From: Parapusillimonas granuli
GTDB lineage: Bacteria > Pseudomonadota > Gammaproteobacteria > Burkholderiales > Burkholderiaceae_B
NCBI RefSeq assembly: GCF_013416525.1
Contig: NZ_JACCEM010000002.1
Location: 372,001-436,000, forward strand
Direction: 5' to 3'
Length of the DNA: 64,000 bases
Position numbers and translations under genes: made by a program
In this document: positions 9,159 to 18,051 of the stretch, piece by piece
Numbering within the stretch: the stretch's first letter is position 1
Layout: each line of letters starts with the position of its first letter
Notes under the pieces: generated by a model
Told to the model about the DNA's origin: nothing
What the model saw: only the letters and a program-made list of their open reading frames with translations
Database searches by the model: none

Positions 9159-10562
9159 CTAAGCAGCCGCAAACACCGCCGCTTCTCGTACGGCACGCGC
9201 GTGTTTACCCCAACCTTTTTCTCCCACTACTTTTCCGTCCACATACACGGTATGGCCGCGCACCAGGGTGCGCACCGGCTTTGCCTTAAACCTGCGACCA
9301 GCGTAGGGGCTCCATCCCACCAAGCTCAGCACGTCCTCGTCACGAACCTCATACTCACGTTCGAGGTCTACCAACACCAGATCCGCATCGAAGCCCAAGC
9401 GAATCTGGCCTTTGTTCTCAAGCTTGAACAATCGAGCGGGTGCGGTCGAACAAGCTTCTACTACGCGCTCTAAAGACAGCTTGCCCTCCAGTGCGGCGGT
9501 GAGGAACATGCTGAGATAAAACTGTGTGGACGGTGTGCCGGTGTGCGCCTTCCATCCATCGGTCCAGCCAATTTCCTTTTCTTCACGTGTATGCGGGGCG
9601 TGATCCGTGGCAATGATGTCGATGGTGCCGTCGCGTACTCCTTGCCATAGGCCTGGCACGTTCTTTTCCGGCACCCAATAAGACAGCGCGTAGGATCCCA
9701 GGCGCTGAATCGCACTCCAGTCGCAGCCAAGGAAGAGCGCCCATGGGTTCAATTCGCAGGTCACCTTCTGGCCAGCAGCCTTCGCTTGGCGAATGAGATC
9801 CACACTGCCCACGGTCTGGGTATGCAGAATATGGAGATGGCAGCCGGCGGCCCGCTGCAGCCTCAGCAAAGTGGCGATCGCGGTCTCCCATATCACGCCA
9901 TCGTGTGCGGCATAGGCCTTTGCGTACGCCAGCGCATCCCGTTCCCCTCGTTGCCAATATTCGTGCTCGATAACATCCATCAACGCCTGGTCATGCGGGT
10001 GCACCATCAGCGGCACATTCAAGTCCGCGCAGCGCTTCATGATGGCAAGAATCTTGCCATGATCATGAACTCCGATCCCCGGCATATGGGGATAATCGCG
10101 CCCCGTGTCGACAACCATGAAGATCTTGAACGCCGCCACGCCGGTACCCGCCATGCCGGCGATTTCGCTGTCTATGGTCGGAGCGGGATTGAAGTTCCAA
10201 TCGACGACGGCATCACTGCGATAGATGGCGTACTGCTTTTCGAGTAGCTCGAGCGAATTGGGCGGTGGGACTACATTGGGCATGCCTACGCTGGTGGTGA
10301 CACCACCAGCGGCGCACTGCATCGTGGCAGTATGGATGGTATCCTTGTACTCGAAGCCCTTGGCCGAGCCTTGACGATGATGCGAATGCATGTCGATCGC
10401 GCCGGGCAACACCGCCAGTCCTTGCGCATCGATCGTTTCCGTTGCGGTGGGCTCAGTCCCAGGTTCGTAAATGCCCACGATCTGGCCATCGCGAATGCCA
10501 ATAGAAGCGTGGTAGCGACCTTCAGCGGTGATGATCAGGCCGTTCTTGATAATAGTGTCCAT
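9159..10562 (-). CDS. metal-dependent cyclic amidohydrolase (dihydroorotase/allantoinase/hydantoinase type)
   Basis: A 467-residue amidohydrolase-superfamily enzyme that should open a cyclic amide such as a hydantoin, dihydropyrimidine, allantoin or imide. Metal ligands are visible: HSH (H59/H61), a candidate carbamylated lysine in VAAFKIFM, MVHPHD, HILHTQT, and the catalytic Asp in ATDHAPHTREEKE. The start is set by an excellent GAAGGAG just upstream of the ATG; a longer frame exists but lacks family features. It is flanked by a CobW-type GTPase, a possible metal-delivery partner, and a racemase-like enzyme. The exact ring substrate cannot be assigned. Confidence 0.88.
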   Translation of the reverse strand: MDTIIKNGLIITAEGRYHASIGIRDGQIVGIYEPGTEPTATETIDAQGLAVLPGAIDMHSHHRQGSAKGFEYKDTIHTATMQCAAGGVTTSVGMPNVVPPPNSLELLEKQYAIYRSDAVVDWNFNPAPTIDSEIAGMAGTGVAAFKIFMVVDTGRDYPHMPGIGVHDHGKILAIMKRCADLNVPLMVHPHDQALMDVIEHEYWQRGERDALAYAKAYAAHDGVIWETAIATLLRLQRAAGCHLHILHTQTVGSVDLIRQAKAAGQKVTCELNPWALFLGCDWSAIQRLGSYALSYWVPEKNVPGLWQGVRDGTIDIIATDHAPHTREEKEIGWTDGWKAHTGTPSTQFYLSMFLTAALEGKLSLERVVEACSTAPARLFKLENKGQIRLGFDADLVLVDLEREYEVRDEDVLSLVGWSPYAGRRFKAKPVRTLVRGHTVYVDGKVVGEKGWGKHARAVREAAVFAAA

Positions 10563-10634
10563 AGAATGTTCTCCTTCGGGGATGGATGCGGGTTGATGTA
10601 GGCGGCCACGTACTGGTGCCGGCACGTATCAAAA

Positions 10635-11699
10635 TCAGGAATGAATTGGCTGGCGCTGGCGTAACGTGTCGAAGACTTCGGCCACGAATTCGCGCGAAAG
10701 GCCGCGAGTGATGAAGACTATTCGCGAGCCGATAGCGCCTTGCGGCCAATCGGAAAGCTCAGCAGGAGGATGAAACAGGCGTTGTACCGCTTGTACGACG
10801 ATAGGCCGTTCTCTGCCGACCACGTTGATGATGCCTTTGACGCGCAGTAACTGGTCGCCATGGGCAAGCACCAAGGCATCCAGCCAAGCACAGACATGTT
10901 CCCAATGCAGGGGCTCGCTATAACTCAGGCAGAAACTGCCGATATCGTGGGAATGGCGGCTAACGTCATGGTGAACATGGCCGTCCGCCAAGGCTTCATG
11001 TTGGTACGCGCCGCCATAGCGATCCGCCTTGAGCCATTCCACGACAGCGGCCGGGCGAGTAGAGGGATCGTAGATATTGATGCCTTCCAACAGTGTCGCT
11101 GGCGGAGGAGCGTCTGTACGCGAAAGAGTCAGTCCAGCGCCGGGATTGAGGCGGCGGACTTGCTCGGCCAACGCGCTGCCGTCCACCAAATCATTCTTGC
11201 TCAAGACCAGTTCGTCCGCGACGACGACCTGCCGCATGGCCTCAGAATGCGCGTCGAGCGTGTATCCGCCGTTGACGGCATCCACCACCGTAATCACGCG
11301 ACCAAGGACGTAAGCGCGTGCCACCGGAAAAGTAATCAAGGCCTGAATTACAGGCACGGGATCCGCCAAGCCGGTGGTTTCGACAAGCACCCTCGAAAAA
11401 CGTGGAATTTCGCCTCTTTCGCGCTTGACATGCAGCTCGCGAAGCGTTTCGACCAAATCACCACGCACGGTGCAGCATAGGCAGCCGGTGCTGAGTTCAA
11501 TGGTGTTGTCATTGCTGCTCGCAATTAGTTCATGGTCGATTCCCACCTCGCCGAATTCGTTGACGATCACCGCAGCATCGGCCATGGCGGGATCGCGTAG
11601 CCAAGTGTTCAGCAATGTGGTTTTGCCGCTACCGAGAAAGCCGGTAAGCAAGCTGACCGGTATTCGGCCGTCAACGAAGGAAGAACTTTGTGTCATCAT
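10635..11699 (-). CDS. CobW/YjiA-type G3E GTPase metallochaperone
   Basis: A 354-residue G3E-family P-loop GTPase. The Walker A GFLGSGKTTLL (about residues 19-29), the metal-binding GCLCC motif (about residues 72-76) and the guanine-specificity region LSKNDLVD are present. A CobW C-terminal domain follows a His-rich linker (DGHVHHDVSRHSHD). Members insert or traffic zinc, cobalt or nickel. It is the first gene of the minus-strand run, directly upstream of a metalloamidohydrolase. The divergent IclR regulator is 83 bases away. The ATG pair at 11699/11696 lacks a clear ribosome site. Confidence 0.9.
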   Translation of the reverse strand: MMTQSSSFVDGRIPVSLLTGFLGSGKTTLLNTWLRDPAMADAAVIVNEFGEVGIDHELIASSNDNTIELSTGCLCCTVRGDLVETLRELHVKRERGEIPRFSRVLVETTGLADPVPVIQALITFPVARAYVLGRVITVVDAVNGGYTLDAHSEAMRQVVVADELVLSKNDLVDGSALAEQVRRLNPGAGLTLSRTDAPPPATLLEGINIYDPSTRPAAVVEWLKADRYGGAYQHEALADGHVHHDVSRHSHDIGSFCLSYSEPLHWEHVCAWLDALVLAHGDQLLRVKGIINVVGRERPIVVQAVQRLFHPPAELSDWPQGAIGSRIVFITRGLSREFVAEVFDTLRQRQPIHS

Positions 11700-11720
11700 G
11701 GTAATCTACAAGCCCAATTT

Positions 11721-11741
11721 AATTCGCATTATTTGCGAATT
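11721..11741. promoter_or_regulatory. candidate IclR operator (8-5-8 perfect palindrome)
   Basis: AATTCGCA, five bases, then TGCGAATT: a perfect inverted repeat in the 83-base gap between the divergent iclR-type gene and the cobW-first operon. The position just upstream of the operon start fits autoregulated divergent control. The link to the regulator is inference. Confidence 0.6.
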
Positions 11742-11760
11742 TTGGATTATTACCAATCAG

Positions 11761-11773
11761 TGCAAATTTTGCA
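11761..11773. promoter_or_regulatory. second palindrome in the divergent IclR region (6-1-6)
   Basis: TGCAAA-T-TTTGCA ends ten bases before the IclR-type start codon. It shares the TGCGAAT/TGCAAAT-like half-site with the palindrome 20 bases away. The two could be paired sites for an IclR tetramer. Confidence 0.45.
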
Positions 11774-11782
11774 AGCATTAAG

Positions 11783-12553
11783 ATGAAGCCAAAAATTCGT
11801 CCACGCAACCGCATCCTGCATATCTTTCAGTTATTCGAGCAGCAGCACACTTGGTCAGTAGAAGAAATCGCGCACGAAATGGGAACGTCCACTAGTTCCG
11901 CATATCGCGACGTGCAAGAGCTGAGCCAAGCCGGCTTTCTAATACCGATTGTCGGTTCGCGCTATGTGCTGGGCCCTGCATTCGTTCAGTTCGATCGAGT
12001 GGTGAGAATCAGCGACCCGCTGATTCGCTTGGGCACGGCTCAAATGCGGGAGCTGCTAGACCGCACCACCCAGCGCGCTGTAGCGGTGCTCAGCCGCCGC
12101 TATCGGGACCAAGTCATGTGCGTGCACCAGGAAACCGGCAACGCACCCTACCCGCTCACTTCGTACGAGCGCGGCGTAGCAATGCCTTTATTCGTCGGCG
12201 CAACGTCCAAGGCCATCCTGGCGCATTTGAACGATCGGACACTGGAAAAGATCTATCTGGAGAACGAAGAAGAAATAAAACGCAGCTTGCACTGCACGAA
12301 CTGGAAGGAATTTCGGGACCATTTGGCCGAAATACGCAAGGCCGGTGTAGCGGTCACGACGTCGGAGGTAGCAAAAGGACGAGTCGGCATTGCCGCACCA
12401 ATTTTTGCCAGCAAACAGGTGATCGGGGGTTTAAGCCTGGTCGTGAATGAACCTGACTTCGAAGACGAATGCCAACGAGCCGCCGTGATTTCGGCGGCAC
12501 AGGCGATCACCGATGCCCTTGCCAAAGAGGAGCCATGGATCGCTCGCAGCTAG
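11783..12553 (+). CDS. IclR-family transcriptional regulator
   Basis: A 256-residue regulator with an N-terminal winged helix-turn-helix (about residues 8-60; WSVEEIAHEMGTSTSSAYRD) and a C-terminal IclR effector domain (about residues 80-250; typical MPLFVGATSKAILAHL and GRVGIAAPIF). It is divergent from the cobW-amidohydrolase-racemase-Bug-EmrAB run. By family habit it should sense a pathway substrate and control that run and itself. Codon use is A/T-richer than the chromosome average of the window. No clear Shine-Dalgarno sequence is seen before the ATG. Confidence 0.92.
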   Translation: MKPKIRPRNRILHIFQLFEQQHTWSVEEIAHEMGTSTSSAYRDVQELSQAGFLIPIVGSRYVLGPAFVQFDRVVRISDPLIRLGTAQMRELLDRTTQRAVAVLSRRYRDQVMCVHQETGNAPYPLTSYERGVAMPLFVGATSKAILAHLNDRTLEKIYLENEEEIKRSLHCTNWKEFRDHLAEIRKAGVAVTTSEVAKGRVGIAAPIFASKQVIGGLSLVVNEPDFEDECQRAAVISAAQAITDALAKEEPWIARS

Positions 12554-12648
12554 AGTGTTTTCAATTTAACTGCTTGCATGCCCGCAGGCGGATGAAATAG
12601 TCCTTCCATAGGCCATACGGCACCGAGGCAACCCAGCGTCGGGGGAGA

Positions 12649-13320
12649 TCACGAAGCAAACACTTGTTCGATGGAGTCGGCGTCGACGAAATGTCTCCAG
12701 ATCTGAATCACTACCCGTGCGGATGCGCTGAACCAGGGTATCGGGCAAGGGACCGAATTTGCGGGTCAGCAGGCGTTCCAGCAGCGCCGCTTGGCCAGAT
12801 AGCTCGCCTTCTTGTCGCAAGCCCTGAGCAATGCCTTCCTGACGGCCTTCTTGAAACCCTTCTTCGCGCCCTTCCTTGCGCCCCTCCAGGATCCCCATGC
12901 GCTTCCACTGCCGGGCCCACATGCCCGGCTTCTCACTGATCAACATGGCAAGCTCCCGCAAACTCGTGACCTGGGGCACCGCCTCTTGCGGCTGGGCCCG
13001 CGACAGCACCAGGTGCTGGATATAGGCGGCAAGGCTGCGGTTCAGCTCCTCAAACCCCGCCCCTTGCACCGCGTCCATCAAAGTGTGCAGTATTTCCGGG
13101 ATTTGCTCATGGCCGTGCTGTGCCGTGCTGTGACATGGCCGTGCTGTGCTCCAGCCGAAAAAGCAGCCCCGCCAGGTTCGCATCGGGCAGGCCGCCCGCG
13201 CGCAGCAGCGCGCCTTCGTCGATCAGCACGTAACGCAACTGCAGCTGATAGCTGGACAATTCAGGCGCCGTCGCCCACGCGCCGGTAGGCGGCGTCGGGC
13301 CATGCCCGCCGCCCGGCGCC
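12649..13320 (-). pseudogene. decayed Rpn-family nuclease/transposase (DUF4351 C-terminus)
   Basis: Pieces of an Rpn/PD-(D/E)XK transposase-like protein lie in different frames. An upstream piece reads LRYVLIDEGAL and LAGLLFRLEHST. After a local duplication of a GGCCGTGCTGTG-like motif (about 13110-13150) the frame changes. The next piece carries SLRELAMLISEKPG, the GRKEGREEGFQEGRQEG linker and RLLTRKFGPLP of DUF4351. Near the end a further shift is needed to reach the natural terminus VDADSIEQVFAS with its stop at 12649. The nuclease domain expected at the N-terminus is missing. Non-functional; it borders the A/T-richer island. Confidence 0.78.
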
Positions 13321-13324
13321 CTTG

Positions 13325-13774
13325 TCAGCCCAGCACCTTCCGATACTGTATGAAACCCGAACGATCGGCGACACGGTCGTACAGCTGTATCGCCGTCTGG
13401 TTCGACTCGTGAGTCAGCCAGTACACACGCGACGCCCCGCAGCGCCGCGCATCCGCATACACATGCTCGATCAGGGCGCGCCCGACGCCCTTGCCCCGCG
13501 CGTCCGGTGCAACAAAAAGATCCTGAAGGTAGCAATAATCCCCCGTCGTCCAGGTGGATCGATGATAGATCCAGTGCACCATTCCAAGGGCGCGCGCTCC
13601 TTCCATGGCAAGCGCGGCGTGCATCGGCTGGCCGGGTTCCAGGAAGCGCTCCCAAGTCTTGGAGGTGACGGATTCTGAAATATCGACCTCGTAGAATTTC
13701 TGATAGCCTTTCCATAAAGGCAGCCAGATATCAAAATCGTTCTTGTCTATGGCTTTGATCTCGACCGATTGCAT
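13325..13774 (-). CDS. GNAT-family N-acetyltransferase
   Basis: A 149-residue acetyl-CoA-dependent N-acetyltransferase. The acetyl-CoA motif A is clear (DLFVAPDARGKGVGRALIEH, about residues 85-104), followed by YWLTHESNQTAIQLYDRV, typical of GNAT motif B. The acceptor is unknown. It stands alone between the decayed transposase and the divergent ABC exporter. Confidence 0.88.
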   Translation of the reverse strand: MQSVEIKAIDKNDFDIWLPLWKGYQKFYEVDISESVTSKTWERFLEPGQPMHAALAMEGARALGMVHWIYHRSTWTTGDYCYLQDLFVAPDARGKGVGRALIEHVYADARRCGASRVYWLTHESNQTAIQLYDRVADRSGFIQYRKVLG

Positions 13775-13836
13775 AGCGTTCTCCTTTGATGCAAGGGCAT
13801 TAATATAGACGCATTTTCACTGTTCCGGAGGCACGT

Positions 13837-15684
13837 TTGCTTCAGCGGTTTGAACTTCTGCTCGACCCCTTCCCGCCCGATGAACCGCAGCCGCCCCCCA
13901 AGGGCTTGTTCTCCTTTCTGTGGGCCTGCACACAGGGCTCGCGCCGCTACCTGGCCGCCCTGGCCTTGCTCAGCGCGGCCGTATCGATTTACGAAGCCTG
14001 GCTGTTCGCCTTTCTTGGGCAGGTGGTGGACCTGCTTTCCGTCTGGCAGGCGGGCGCCGCGGCATCTTCCAACGAGCGCCGCGTGCTGTGGGGCATAGCC
14101 GCCGTGCTGGCGCTGAGCGTGGGCCTGGTGGGCTTGCGCACCATGGTGCAGCATCAGGTGCTGGCCATCAACCTGCCGCTGCGGCTGCGCTGGAATTTCC
14201 ACCGTCTCATGCTGCGGCAAAGCATGTCCTTTTTCTCGGATGAATTCGCCGGGCGCGTCACCGCCAAGGTCATGCAGACGGCGCTGGCCGTGCGCGAAGT
14301 GCTGCTGACTTTCACGGAAATCGTGCTGGGCATCAGCGTGTACTTCATCACCATCGTTGCGCTGGCGGGCGGGTTCGACCTGCGGCTGATGCTGCCCTTC
14401 ATCGGCTGGATCCTGCTGTACGGCCTGGCCATGCTGTATTTCGTTCCCCGGCTGGGCAAGGTGGGGCAGGAACAGGCCCATGCCCGCTCATCCATGACCG
14501 GGCGGGTCAGCGACGCCTACTCCAACATCGCCACCGTCAAGCTGTTCTCGCACACCAGGCGCGAAGCCCAGTTCGCCCGCGCCGCGATGGAGGATTTCAA
14601 AGAAACGGGCTTCCGCCAGATGCGCCTGGTCAGCCGGTTCGAAATCGTCAACCAGGCCCTGGTGGCGGCCCTGATCTTCACGTCCGGCGGCTATGCGCTG
14701 TGGCTGTGGCATGGCGGCCAGATCGGCGTGGGCGCCGTGGCCGCGGTCATGGCCATGGCCTTGCGCGTCAACGGCATGTCGCAGTGGATCATGTGGGAAA
14801 TGACGTCGCTGTTCGAGAACATCGGCACCGTGCAGGACGGAATCGCCACGCTCTCGCGCGTTGCCAAGGTGCAGGATGCGCCGGGCGCCCCCGCCCTGAA
14901 GGTGACGCGCGGCGAAGTCGAGTTCGACCGGATCGGCTTCAACTACAACGGCGAACGCCAGGTGCTCGACGGCCTGAGCCTGACGGTGCGGCCCGGCGAG
15001 AAAATCGGCCTGGTCGGGCGCTCCGGCGCGGGCAAGTCCACGCTGATCAATCTGCTGCTGCGCTTCTACGACCTGGACAGCGGCCGGATACGCATCGACG
15101 GGCAGGACATCTCCCAAGTGACGCAGGACAGCCTGCGCGGGGCCATCGGCATGGTCACCCAGGACACCTCTCTGCTGCACCGATCCATCCGCGACAACAT
15201 CGCCTATGGGCTGCCCGACGCCGACGACGCCCAGGTCCGCGCCGCCGCCGTCCGCGCCCAGGCCGATGAATTCATCCGGCACCTGAGCGACCCGCAAGGC
15301 CGCAGCGGCTACGACACCCTGGTGGGCGAGCGCGGCGTCAAGCTTTCCGGCGGCCAGCGCCAGCGCATCGCCATTGCGCGCGTCATGCTCAAGAACGCCC
15401 CCATCCTGCTGCTCGACGAAGCCACCAGCGCGCTGGACTCGGAAGTGGAACTGGCCATCCAGGAAAGCCTCAAGGAAATCATGAAAGGCAAGACCGTGAT
15501 CGCCATCGCCCATCGCCTTTCCACCATCGCCGCCATGGACCGGCTCGTCGTCATGGATCAGGGGCGCATCGTGGAGGAAGGCAGCCACGCCGAATTGCTG
15601 AGGAAGAACGGCATCTACGCCCGTCTGTGGCGCCACCAGAGCGGCGGCTTTCTGGGCGAGGAAAGCGCCGAGGCGGCCGCCTGA
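13837..15684 (+). CDS. ABC exporter, fused membrane and ATPase domains
   Basis: A 615-residue half-transporter of the MsbA/multidrug exporter type; two copies would form the pump. The transmembrane domain covers about residues 40-340 (six helices) and the ATPase about 355-600. Walker [10 protein letters not shown] (about 394), signature LSGGQRQR (about 503), Walker [14 protein letters not shown] (about 523) and H-loop AHRLST (about 557) are intact. The start is TTG, supported by GGAGG five bases upstream; no better start exists. The substrate is unknown. It is a single-gene unit, divergent from the acetyltransferase. Confidence 0.92.
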   Translation: MLQRFELLLDPFPPDEPQPPPKGLFSFLWACTQGSRRYLAALALLSAAVSIYEAWLFAFLGQVVDLLSVWQAGAAASSNERRVLWGIAAVLALSVGLVGLRTMVQHQVLAINLPLRLRWNFHRLMLRQSMSFFSDEFAGRVTAKVMQTALAVREVLLTFTEIVLGISVYFITIVALAGGFDLRLMLPFIGWILLYGLAMLYFVPRLGKVGQEQAHARSSMTGRVSDAYSNIATVKLFSHTRREAQFARAAMEDFKETGFRQMRLVSRFEIVNQALVAALIFTSGGYALWLWHGGQIGVGAVAAVMAMALRVNGMSQWIMWEMTSLFENIGTVQDGIATLSRVAKVQDAPGAPALKVTRGEVEFDRIGFNYNGERQVLDGLSLTVRPGEKIGLVGRSGAGKSTLINLLLRFYDLDSGRIRIDGQDISQVTQDSLRGAIGMVTQDTSLLHRSIRDNIAYGLPDADDAQVRAAAVRAQADEFIRHLSDPQGRSGYDTLVGERGVKLSGGQRQRIAIARVMLKNAPILLLDEATSALDSEVELAIQESLKEIMKGKTVIAIAHRLSTIAAMDRLVVMDQGRIVEEGSHAELLRKNGIYARLWRHQSGGFLGEESAEAAA

Positions 15685-15715
15685 AGCGCCCCTCCCCGGC
15701 GGCCGGCGGCGCATG

Positions 15716-16921
15716 CTACCCGGCGCGGGCGGGCGCTCTTTTCCTCATGGCCAGCGCAAGCGCCACGACCGACAGGGCCAATGGCGGAAACGACGCCCAT
15801 AACACCGTATCCCAGCCATAGGCCGACAGGATGCCGCCGGACGAGAACGACCCGATCGCCATCAGGCCGAAGACGATGAAGTCGTTGAGCGACTGCACCC
15901 GGGTCTTTTCCTCGGGCCGGTGGCATTCCAGGACCAGCGCCGAGGCGCCCAGGAAACCGAAGTTCCAGCCCAGGCCGAGCAGTATCAGCGTCCACCAGAA
16001 ATGCATGACGTCGATGCCGCCCAGCCCGACGGCCGCGGACAGGCCCGTCAAGAGCAAGCCCACCGTCGCCACGCGCCCCGCGCCGAATCGCGTGATCAGG
16101 CCGCCCGTGAAGAAGCTGGGCGCATACATCGCGATGACGTGCCACTGCAGGCCCAGGTTGGCCGATTCCTGCGAATGGCCGCACAAGCGCATCGCCAGCG
16201 GCGCGGCCGTCATCAGGAAATTCATCAGCATGTAGGACACGGCGCCGGAAATCACGGCGGCGACGAAGCGCGGCTGCCTGGCGATGACCGCGAGCGGGCG
16301 CCCGCCCGCCAGTTCCGCCGCCGTGGGCGCGGGCAGGCGAACGCCCAGCAGGATCACCGCCGACGCCGCGGCGACCGCGGCCTGCACCAGGAAAGTGGCC
16401 GCGAACATGTACGGCGGCCATAGATCCATCGTCCAGGTCACCAGCTGGGGCCCGACGACGCCGGCGGCCACCCCGCCGGCCATGACGAGCGACAAGGCGC
16501 GCGCGCGCCGCTTCGGTTCGACGCCGTCGGCGGCGGCGAAACGGAACGACAGCACCACGGCCGCATAGCCCCCGCCCAGGAAGGTCCCCAGGCAGAACAG
16601 CCAGAACGAGCCGATGATGACGGCCAGCATGGCCAGCAGCCCGGTCAGCACCCCGGCGGCGGTTCCCGCCAGGAAGGCGGCGCGCCGCCCATGGTGCCGG
16701 GCGATTTTTCCGGCGGGCAAGATGCACGCCGCCATGCCCACCACGAAGATGGAAATGGGCAAGGTGGCCAGCATCGGCGACGGGGCGAGCGTATTGCCGA
16801 CGATGGCGCCCGTGGCGAACACCACCACCGAATTCGCGCCCGCCAGTGCCTGGGCGATGGAAAGCCGCCAGATGTTGCCGCGCTGCACGTTTTCAGGGAG
16901 TATGGAAGAAGAATCGCTCAT
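15716..16921 (-). CDS. MFS transporter
   Basis: A 401-residue major facilitator with about 12 hydrophobic helices. The motif-A-like GKIARHHGRRAAFL lies between helices 2 and 3. It resembles the putative arabinose-efflux/AraJ-like MFS group; no substrate is evident. It follows the alcohol dehydrogenase gene by 55 bases on the same strand, so the two may be cotranscribed. It converges with the ABC exporter. Confidence 0.88.
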   Translation of the reverse strand: MSDSSSILPENVQRGNIWRLSIAQALAGANSVVVFATGAIVGNTLAPSPMLATLPISIFVVGMAACILPAGKIARHHGRRAAFLAGTAAGVLTGLLAMLAVIIGSFWLFCLGTFLGGGYAAVVLSFRFAAADGVEPKRRARALSLVMAGGVAAGVVGPQLVTWTMDLWPPYMFAATFLVQAAVAAASAVILLGVRLPAPTAAELAGGRPLAVIARQPRFVAAVISGAVSYMLMNFLMTAAPLAMRLCGHSQESANLGLQWHVIAMYAPSFFTGGLITRFGAGRVATVGLLLTGLSAAVGLGGIDVMHFWWTLILLGLGWNFGFLGASALVLECHRPEEKTRVQSLNDFIVFGLMAIGSFSSGGILSAYGWDTVLWASFPPLALSVVALALAMRKRAPARAG

Positions 16922-16976
16922 GAACTGGGGTTGTCTTGTGTCGTTGGGAAGGTGGGCGTTTCGAAGGATGCGGGGG

Positions 16977-18002
16977 CTATGGCGCCATGGTCAGCACCAT
17001 GCGGAACTTGACGTTGCCGGACTTCATTTTCTGGTAGGCCTCGTTGGCCCGCTCCAGCGGCATCGTCTCGATTCGGGGCCGCGCATCCACCAGCACACTG
17101 AAACCCAGGGCCTTTTCGTTGTCGTGCGGCGTGCCGGTAATCGACCCCAGGATGCCGCGCTGCCCCCCGACCAGGAGGCCGGCGGCTACCTGCAGCGGGC
17201 TTTTGCCCGGGTTGAGCACGACCAAGCGCCCTTCTGGCGCCAGCCCGCCCAGCAATGCCGACACCATGCCGGCATCGTCTATCGTGCTCAGGACGGCCTG
17301 CGCCCCGCCCAGGCGCCTCAGCCTTTCCACCGCATCCTCCCGGCGGCTGTCCACATAGACATGGGCGCCCAGCGCCAAGGCGTCCGCTTCGATGTCGGCG
17401 CCGCGGCCGATGGCCGCCACCCTGAATCCCATGCGCCGCGCATACTGCAGCGCCATATGCCCCAGGCCTCCGATGCCCAGGACGGCGACGAGGTCCCCGG
17501 CCTGCGCGCCGCATTTCCTGAGCGCGTTGAACGTGGCCACGCCCGCGCACAAGATGGGCGCCGCTTCCGCCGCGTCCAGTTCGTCCGGAATCGACACCAG
17601 CCCGGTGCCGCGCGCCAGCATCAGCTCGGCATAGCCGCCATCGCGCGAGGCGCCGACGACAGGCTGATTCTGGCAGAGCTGGAAACGCCCTTGCCGGCAT
17701 GGATCGCATTCCTGGCAATGGCCACCGAGGCGCCCCACGCCCACGCGCCGCCCCAGCTTCCAGGTGGACGGCACGCCGTCCCCCAGGGCCACGATGCGCC
17801 CCACCACCTCATGGCCGGGCACGCGCGGCGGCTGCGCGGCATCGGCTCTTTCGATGTCGGCGGCATCAGCCCCGCAGATGCCGCAAGCCTCCACACGAAT
17901 CAGGACTTCGCCCGCAGCCGGCCGCGGCGTGTCGCGCTCCACGAGCTCCAACAGGCCCGGCCTGCTGATTTGCATGGCCCGGTAGGTTTTCTTCAGCTCC
18001 AT
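16977..18002 (-). CDS. zinc-dependent medium-chain alcohol dehydrogenase
   Basis: A 341-residue NAD(P)-dependent alcohol dehydrogenase. Catalytic zinc ligands are visible in CGICGADA, PGHEVVG and the later Cys in ILCAGVATFNA. The four-Cys structural zinc lobe is CQECDPCRQGRFQLC. The Rossmann motif is LGIGGLGHMALQYA. The start is chosen at MELKKTYRAMQ; an in-frame ATG at 18062 would overlap the upstream gene and adds nothing family-like. The pattern fits aldehyde/cinnamyl-alcohol reductases. It sits between a PEP-mutase-like gene and an MFS gene. Confidence 0.9.
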   Translation of the reverse strand: MELKKTYRAMQISRPGLLELVERDTPRPAAGEVLIRVEACGICGADAADIERADAAQPPRVPGHEVVGRIVALGDGVPSTWKLGRRVGVGRLGGHCQECDPCRQGRFQLCQNQPVVGASRDGGYAELMLARGTGLVSIPDELDAAEAAPILCAGVATFNALRKCGAQAGDLVAVLGIGGLGHMALQYARRMGFRVAAIGRGADIEADALALGAHVYVDSRREDAVERLRRLGGAQAVLSTIDDAGMVSALLGGLAPEGRLVVLNPGKSPLQVAAGLLVGGQRGILGSITGTPHDNEKALGFSVLVDARPRIETMPLERANEAYQKMKSGNVKFRMVLTMAP

Positions 18003-18051
18003 GCCTTCGGCATCCTCATGGACCGAAACAGGCCGGGCGCTTCCGCCCCGG

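Noticed and set aside
15685-15737. Possible terminator AGCGCCC...GGGCGCT between the ABC exporter and the converging MFS gene
   Set aside because: The loop is about 40 bases, and one arm lies inside the MFS coding end; only a weak CTTTT follows.
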